Origin: Prunella strophiata
Taxonomy: Eukaryota; Chordata; Aves; Passeriformes; Prunellidae
Length of the DNA: 64,000 nt
Reading direction: 5' to 3'
Assembly (NCBI GenBank): GCA_036583965.1
Contig: JAZBQD010000027.1
Span: forward strand, 19,333,001 to 19,397,000
Part shown: positions 57,863-64,000 of the stretch, in pieces
Layout: each line of letters starts with the position of its first letter
Numbering within the stretch: position 1 is the first letter of the stretch
Program-made: the position numbers and the translations under genes
The notes under the pieces: generated by a model
What the model saw: the letters and a program-made list of their open reading frames with translations, nothing else
Database searches by the model: none
What the model was told of the DNA's origin: nothing

Positions 57863-60800
57863 CTGTAAAACAGAGTAAATGCAGTAACACACATGAGCAA
57901 TAAGAAAAAATAAGAGCATGCAATAATGTTAAAGGCCAAGTCATGAACTATCTGTAAAGTTTTTACTGCATTCACCTTTCCAGTGCATAATTAGGAACTT
58001 TCTATTTCTACTTTCTATTGTTACTCAGTTCTGAAGTCCTTTTAAAGGCAAAAACTTCATAAGATTAGCACCAAAATTATTATTTGTTATTTATTACTTT
58101 GGTTAAGGGTTTTTTATTTCTTACTTTGGCTAAGGTTAGACAGCTTGGAATAATGCCATAATTTAATGTTTTGATTCTACTGATTAAACTGGCATTTTGC
58201 TGCAGATGGAACCTCTAGCAGGCAAAAGAACTTACAGTCTAAGGAGATAGTGGATATGAAAATCTGAAGACAGATTGTGCAGGAAGCAGAGAGGTACAAC
58301 ATGGTTTATGCACATATGGTAAGAATATTGCTAGCAGATTCTATGTCAAGCATACTCACTGATCCTATTCTCAGTCTTAACACATTTATTACTGTAAGTC
58401 CCACATCTTGGTGAAGACATTTGAAGCAATAGTCTTGCCAATCATCTCTGGTGATGCAAAAGTGAAAGTCATATGTAACTTAAGGCAGGATTTGGCTTGG
58501 AAGTAGTTTTTGCCCTGAAATAGGGGAATACCACACATCAGTTTTGGTCTATTTAGCTCTGGACAGGGGCCACCCCAGATGGATTTTACAGCTTGCCAAT
58601 ATTCTGTCTGCTCAAGCCCACCAGAGAAACAACAGCTACATGGACTACCCTTCCCACTTTCTCTGTAGTCCTGGAAGGAAAAGCTGCTTTTCCAAGCCCA
58701 TGAAAGGAGACAAAGGCACTGTGTGTGCTTTGGCAGAGGACCATGTATAGAAGCAGCTCTGGCAGCCCTGTGCCATGTGGGGATTCCCCTATACACACTT
58801 CTGTTACTGTGCCATTAGGCTGTGGCTTTAACTCCTTTGTGCTGGTAGAGCAGAACTTGAATCACAGCAGAAACATGTTTATTTTCAAAAGCTCAAATTT
58901 TAACCATTCATGCCGACAAAATTTATTCAAAGATTCCTGGAAGAAAACTGAAAACATTTCCTCTTTTAAGTATTTCATTCTAGCACAAGGACAAGAACAT
59001 ACTGGGTACATTTCACAACCTAAAGGTTCTTCCAGTAAAGTAAATACAGGTTGAACCAAATAAGTTGCTCCTGATGTAACTTTCCTGATGTTAGCTATTT
59101 CGAGGCTGTGTTCTAGAAAATGAAAAGAAAAATCAAACTATTCTTTGCCTATTTTTCATGTGGCTGCCTAGAACTCATTCCCATTTTGTACCAAATCTCT
59201 AGAAAAACTATTAGTACAAGAAGTTTCTCTTTCTCCCCTTCACTGTTAGAGTATCTGGGAGCAAGATACCTTTAATCTCCCTGGTAGGCATTCCTGCAAT
59301 CTTCCCAAAAGTACTGCAATGTCTGATACCAACCTAAGTGCTCCCCATCAGCACCTGAAAGCACTGCAACCACTTCCCTAAAGCAGCAGTCCTTGTTCAG
59401 GACAGAAAGTGGCCTCAATGAACCTTCAATCTTACCTTGGCCCTTTGGCATTTCGATAAACCAAGGAAGGAAAACTTCCACCTCTGCTCTTTAGGAAAGA
59501 AAAGGATGTGCAGAAATGGTATTTTGTTGGGAATCAGAACTCCTAATTTGTTCCTAATTTAGTTTCCTCTGTGTTCTAATTTCTACCTTTTGAACTTGTG
59601 CATGAAGTATCTGACTTTCAAGAAAAGCCTTGCAGCAGAGAGAGCCGTAAATGCCAAAAATTGCACTACTATCCTAAGGATTCAGGAGTTACAGAAGACA
59701 GCGGGTCCACTAAAGATAAAACCCACTGAAATTAAAATGCATTCTTTCCACCAACCATAAAGGACTGCAGAGGGTCCCAAAATTCCAGGAATCATGCTTC
59801 TCACTGAAATAGAACTGTCTGACATGTTTGTTAACCAAGGAGTGTTACAACACAACAAAGGATTACTGCCATGCTTTGAGACTGTTCATGAGTTCAGTAA
59901 GATGAGCTGTGTGCATTTGCAGAGATCAGGGATCTGCTGCACAGTGGCTGGCACAGCTCTGAAGGGAGGCAACAGCAAATGAAATTTCACAGCCAACTTG
60001 TGTGTGCTGCACTCTACATGAAGCATGTGGGGTTTAGGAGTGGGCAATGTGTGGTCTGTACAAGCCCCAACATCTCAGGCATCACACTTGCACTGATGAG
60101 CAGATTTGTTAGAGTGCCTACATTCTGCTCAGGCACAAAAGTGCCAGAATTTCAAAGGGGTGCAGTGAAATGTTTGGACAGATATTTCATGTTTTCAGCT
60201 TGGAAACCAAACCTCCTACCTTCTCCTCAATGCTCAAAAACATCACAGAAAAGTTTCAAAAGGTCATTTTGAAAGACCTCAGTCTTTGGAAATACTCCTT
60301 TCTCTGCACCCTGCCCCCAACTAGTAACTGGCTTAAGCAAAACTCTGCACTCAAATTTTGCAATGCAATAGCTCAGGTCAGCAAAGGAAGCCAGCACTCT
60401 ACTCTGAGGCAATGCCCTGCTGCTAGAGCTTTCTGCCTCACAAAATACTGCAGAAAGCAGTTCTTCTACTCACAGTTACATCACCTCAGAACAAGATATA
60501 ACTTCCTATTTTATTTACACACATGATATGAAAGAATGATTGACAACTTTTGATGCTTGTTTTCTGTTAGTATTTTAACCTTTCTATTAATGCTATTTCT
60601 TATTTTACTTCTTGTTTATACAAGCAGAATTGATTGCAAATTGAGAGGCTGGAATGAACTGTGAGAGAAAGAACCATGATCTCACCTTGGAAAGTCTTCA
60701 TGCAAGTGGAATTTCAATGAAACTGCTGAGCTACTTTGTCAAAGACCAGTGTGAATGATTTCAGATACCTGAAACTGTCCTGATCAATTGTCCTCACTTG

Positions 60801-63800
60801 AAATTGTGGTGTGGTCAATCACCACAAAAATTTAGGGCATAAAAGACGGAACAAGCTGAGACTAAATAGGGAAATTAAAAAAGGAAGATACACAATCCCC
60901 TCTAAAAAGTACTAAAGCAAGCAGGAGAGAAGATGCAAAATAATATAAAAGGTCAGTTGGCCAACAGCTGCAGAGAAACCAAGAAGTAAACATTTCAAAA
61001 CACAGACATCTATTTTTACAGCATCTTTCCCAGAATTATTGCTGTATCAGCTTCAATGGTGACACAGCAATTTTTCACTTATGAACCTGTCTCCTTTCCT
61101 AACATTTCAAATAGCTTCAGGACTGGTCACATGTCTGGGGTTCTTCCCAAAAAAAGGAGTTACTGCATTCTTCAGACCTGCCACCATACACAACCAAATA
61201 CCTGAGACCCCATAGGGCTGAAATGCTGCAGAACTATGTTCTGGTCACAGGTCACACTGTGATAGGTGAATTATGGAAATTCAGACTCTTCTCAGCCTAA
61301 TCACAACCCACTGGTAGGAACTAAGAGGTTTTTCCCCCTAAGACTATTCCTCAATGGATTTGGAGACTTGCAGAGCACGTTGCATTATCCCAGGTTACTT
61401 CATGACAGATCTCAATGAGCATACCCAGAAAAGCTAAGATGTATTTTCTTTATATTTGTCATAGGAGTTCTGATGTGATGCTATGCAATGTTCATCCTCA
61501 AAGATAAGGAACCTGAGTCAAGTTTTTCCCTTTATTCTCCCCAACCTGTTAACAACCCTCCAGACCACATGCACCAAATTAAAGGGCTCCTGCTGTTCTC
61601 TGCATTATATATTGTTGCTTGATAGCAGCTTAAGAAGGAGTGTGATTGTCAACAAAGAGGTAGCAAGAATCACTCAATCTTTGTTTTTGCTTGGAATTGG
61701 TCATATGAAACAACCACAAGCCTAGCTCTAGCCCTTTACACTACCTTATTTAGCACCACAGACCTTTAGCAACTTCAAATGCCTCTCATGAGAACCTCCA
61801 CATGAAACTGAAATGTTTTACCATTCAGCTATGTGTGGCTTTGACTCTTTTTTTGTACTGCAAGTCAAGAGATCACCCCAGCTGTCCCAAAAACTTCCAG
61901 TCCCCTTAGTAATGCCACAGAGAAAGGAACTGCGAAGAAAACACATTTGGCTGAGGGAAACCCACTCCACATAACTGCAGTCTTCAGAAGGCAGCTGAGA
62001 CAAATCACATAAAATCAGTTAAAGGGATGAGACATTTTGCTTTGGCTGTCTCTTGGATCTGCTTAGGAAATAGCCACTCCAAAGCAGAACAAAATTCAGC
62101 TATCAAAATACTGAGAAAGCAAACTTGCATAGGAGAGGATTTGCCCCCCAAGGTAATGTCACCTTATCTTTAAAAACCTTCTAAAATTCTTTCTGTCAAT
62201 ATCAAGCAATGTTTCTTTCCTGCCCTGAAGGTGACTTGGGTTACTAATATGAAATGAAGATATCTAAAAGAAAAAGAAAAACCCAAGCCTGATTAAATAG
62301 ATGTTTCTGGGTCATGTTTGCTGGTGACAAATGGCACTAAGTTGGACAGCAATTGTGAGTAATGATATAGTGTGACTAGCACTGATTTGACCTCTAATTT
62401 GCTTGAGAAACAAATGCCAACTTCTTAAAGGCTCAGAAGCTGATTGTAACTGAATAAACAATCAGTGATGGAAAACAGTTTAACAGTCAGTAATTTTGTG
62501 TAAAGTCCCTCCTATCAGAGTAGAGTGTTTTTGAAGATTAGGGCACACAGAGAGGGTGGGACTCAGAGGCTCCACTCCTGCAGCTACTACAGGGTTTCTA
62601 TTTGACTATAAGCACAGTAATTAATGATAGCATCCTTCAGCTTCTTCATCTTTAAGTAGTATTTTTCAACTTGACACTGGAAATGTACTCACCTGTTCAG
62701 CAAAAACTCAAAAATAACACAGTAAGCATTGCTTTTGCATTTAAGTGACCAGCTGCTGGCAAAAAGGCTATTTTCTATTTTGTAACTGTAATTGTCTCAC
62801 AAGAATTAAGTGGACTGCAAACAAAAAACCCGAGATGCGTCACTGAAAGAAACAAGGGCACATGCAGATGTTTGTTCTGAAGCTATTCAGCTGGAAAGTG
62901 GGTACATCTCAAAAGAAAGGCAGCTCTTTGCTGTAACATGTTTTTTTCCTAGCTACCCAACCAAATGCTTTCAAAAAGAGCAACACCACTCAGAAATGAG
63001 CATCACATTTTAGCCTTTTATCTCATCCTGTGACTTGCCTCCAGCTTTGCACTTCAGTTCTCAGTCCTCTTTCTTTATGTTAATGCCATGATCTCAGGCC
63101 ATTTCAAGTGGCATCACTCCTTCACATGCACCACAGGTCAGCATGATGCAGAATGTTCCAGATGTGTTTGACCACCAATAGTTCTACCTCAGGGACACAC
63201 TACCAGCACTGGGTCAGAGAGAATTCTGTCCTGAGAGCACCACTGTGGCCAGTGACCTTCCCAAACCAACCCAGATGTCATGCATAGAAATGAAGGAGAA
63301 ATATGCAAATTAGAGATGCTCTTTTTCCTGCCTCTTTATTCTAGCACTAAAAGCCTTAGCAATCAGCCCTATTCTGAAAAACTGAGAGTGGGCACACGTA
63401 AAGCCTGTGCTTCCCTGCCAGTGTCTGCAGATACCAAAGTGCCTGACTGTCCTCATGGTGGCTGTTTCTCCACTACAACAGGAGTCAGAGTGACAAATAC
63501 ACCCACGTGGCAGACTCCAGACAAGGGAGGTGAACCTGCAGAGAACATGCTAAGGGGCACTGACATAGGAGCATGTTTCTTGGCTTCTCTCCCATAACTG
63601 TATTCATTTGTTTTTCAGGGAAAACAGCTTCTTCAGCATTGGAAAGAAAAAATCTGTTACAGTGAAGCACAGCAAAAACAGTGTAAAAGAGAGAGGCACA
63701 ACAAATCATAGAGACTTATGCACAGTCAGACTATCACTTTGCTACGTTATACTATCCCAGCACAGTTTATCAAACTGTGAGAGCTTCCAAGAAGTTTAAT

Positions 63801-64000
63801 TTTCAAAATTAAAACCCCACTCTTTTTTTCAATATTCCAAAACAGCTTCACTACTTCTGTTAAATGGGGAGGACAGTTAAAAAAAAGTATTTGAAAATAG
63901 ATATGCACCCCTCTTTATTATTTGGCAAGAACTACAACTATGGAATGAAGGTAACAAACCATCACTGATGCTGTACCAACTTCACTAAATCACTGTACAG
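57863..64000 (-). other. DPH5: DPH5 intron reaching the right edge
   Basis: About 6.1 kb non-coding. I looked for the preceding exon (expected to end near NAVGCCGLQ) and did not find it. The open frames here, up to 135 codons, show no family resemblance. Confidence 0.65.
58080..58137. repeat. Imperfect tandem duplication in DPH5 intron
   Basis: TTATTTATTACTTTGGTTAAGG is followed about 30 bases later by TTATTTCTTACTTTGGCTAAGG. Confidence 0.8.

Noticed and set aside
58389..58796. 135-codon minus-strand open frame in the DPH5 intron
   Set aside because: No recognisable motif, and no splice sites consistent with DPH5; length is within chance for this much sequence.
60170..60526. 118-codon plus-strand open frame
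   Set aside because: Composition is intron-like with no family similarity that I can see.

Overview
This window is vertebrate nuclear DNA, most likely from a bird. The evidence is split genes with GT-AG introns, CpG-island promoters in an AT-rich background, three CR1 (chicken repeat 1) LINE fragments and one solo-LTR-like element. The LTR has a songbird look, but that is recollection of repeat style and was not searched. The protein-coding content is four ordinary conserved genes. I found no operon, CRISPR array, tRNA or rRNA, and no evidence for a new system.

Layout, left to right. Positions 1-16920 hold the 5' part of CDC14A on the minus strand (exons 1-3; the rest lies beyond the left edge), driven from a CpG island at about 16380-17860. 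Positions 17870-22003 are intergenic DNA plus probable EXTL2 3'UTR. EXTL2 (minus) occupies 22004 to about 27900. It shares a bidirectional CpG island (about 27940-29320) with SLC30A7 (plus), whose 11 coding exons run from 28694 to 48962. SLC30A7 then converges on DPH5 (minus), whose last four coding exons lie between 54704 and 57862. From 57863 to the right edge I see only DPH5 intron.

The genes are housekeeping neighbours and not one pathway. CDC14A is a dual-specificity phosphatase. EXTL2 is a GT64 glycosyltransferase of the heparan/chondroitin linkage region. SLC30A7 is the Golgi zinc importer ZnT7. DPH5 is the diphthamide methyltransferase acting on EF2. Order and orientation of EXTL2-SLC30A7-DPH5 match human 1p21.2. 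CDC14A sits with its 5' end toward EXTL2, unlike the human arrangement as I remember it.

The most notable sequence-level observations are two +1 frameshifts in otherwise conserved exons: SLC30A7 exon 3 near 33176 and the EXTL2 last exon near 22128-22134. In each, the expected frame resumes one base later and the downstream codons stay family-like. Two such events in adjacent housekeeping genes point to uncorrected single-base assembly errors more than to gene loss. If the EXTL2 one is real, it would remove the catalytic C-terminus.
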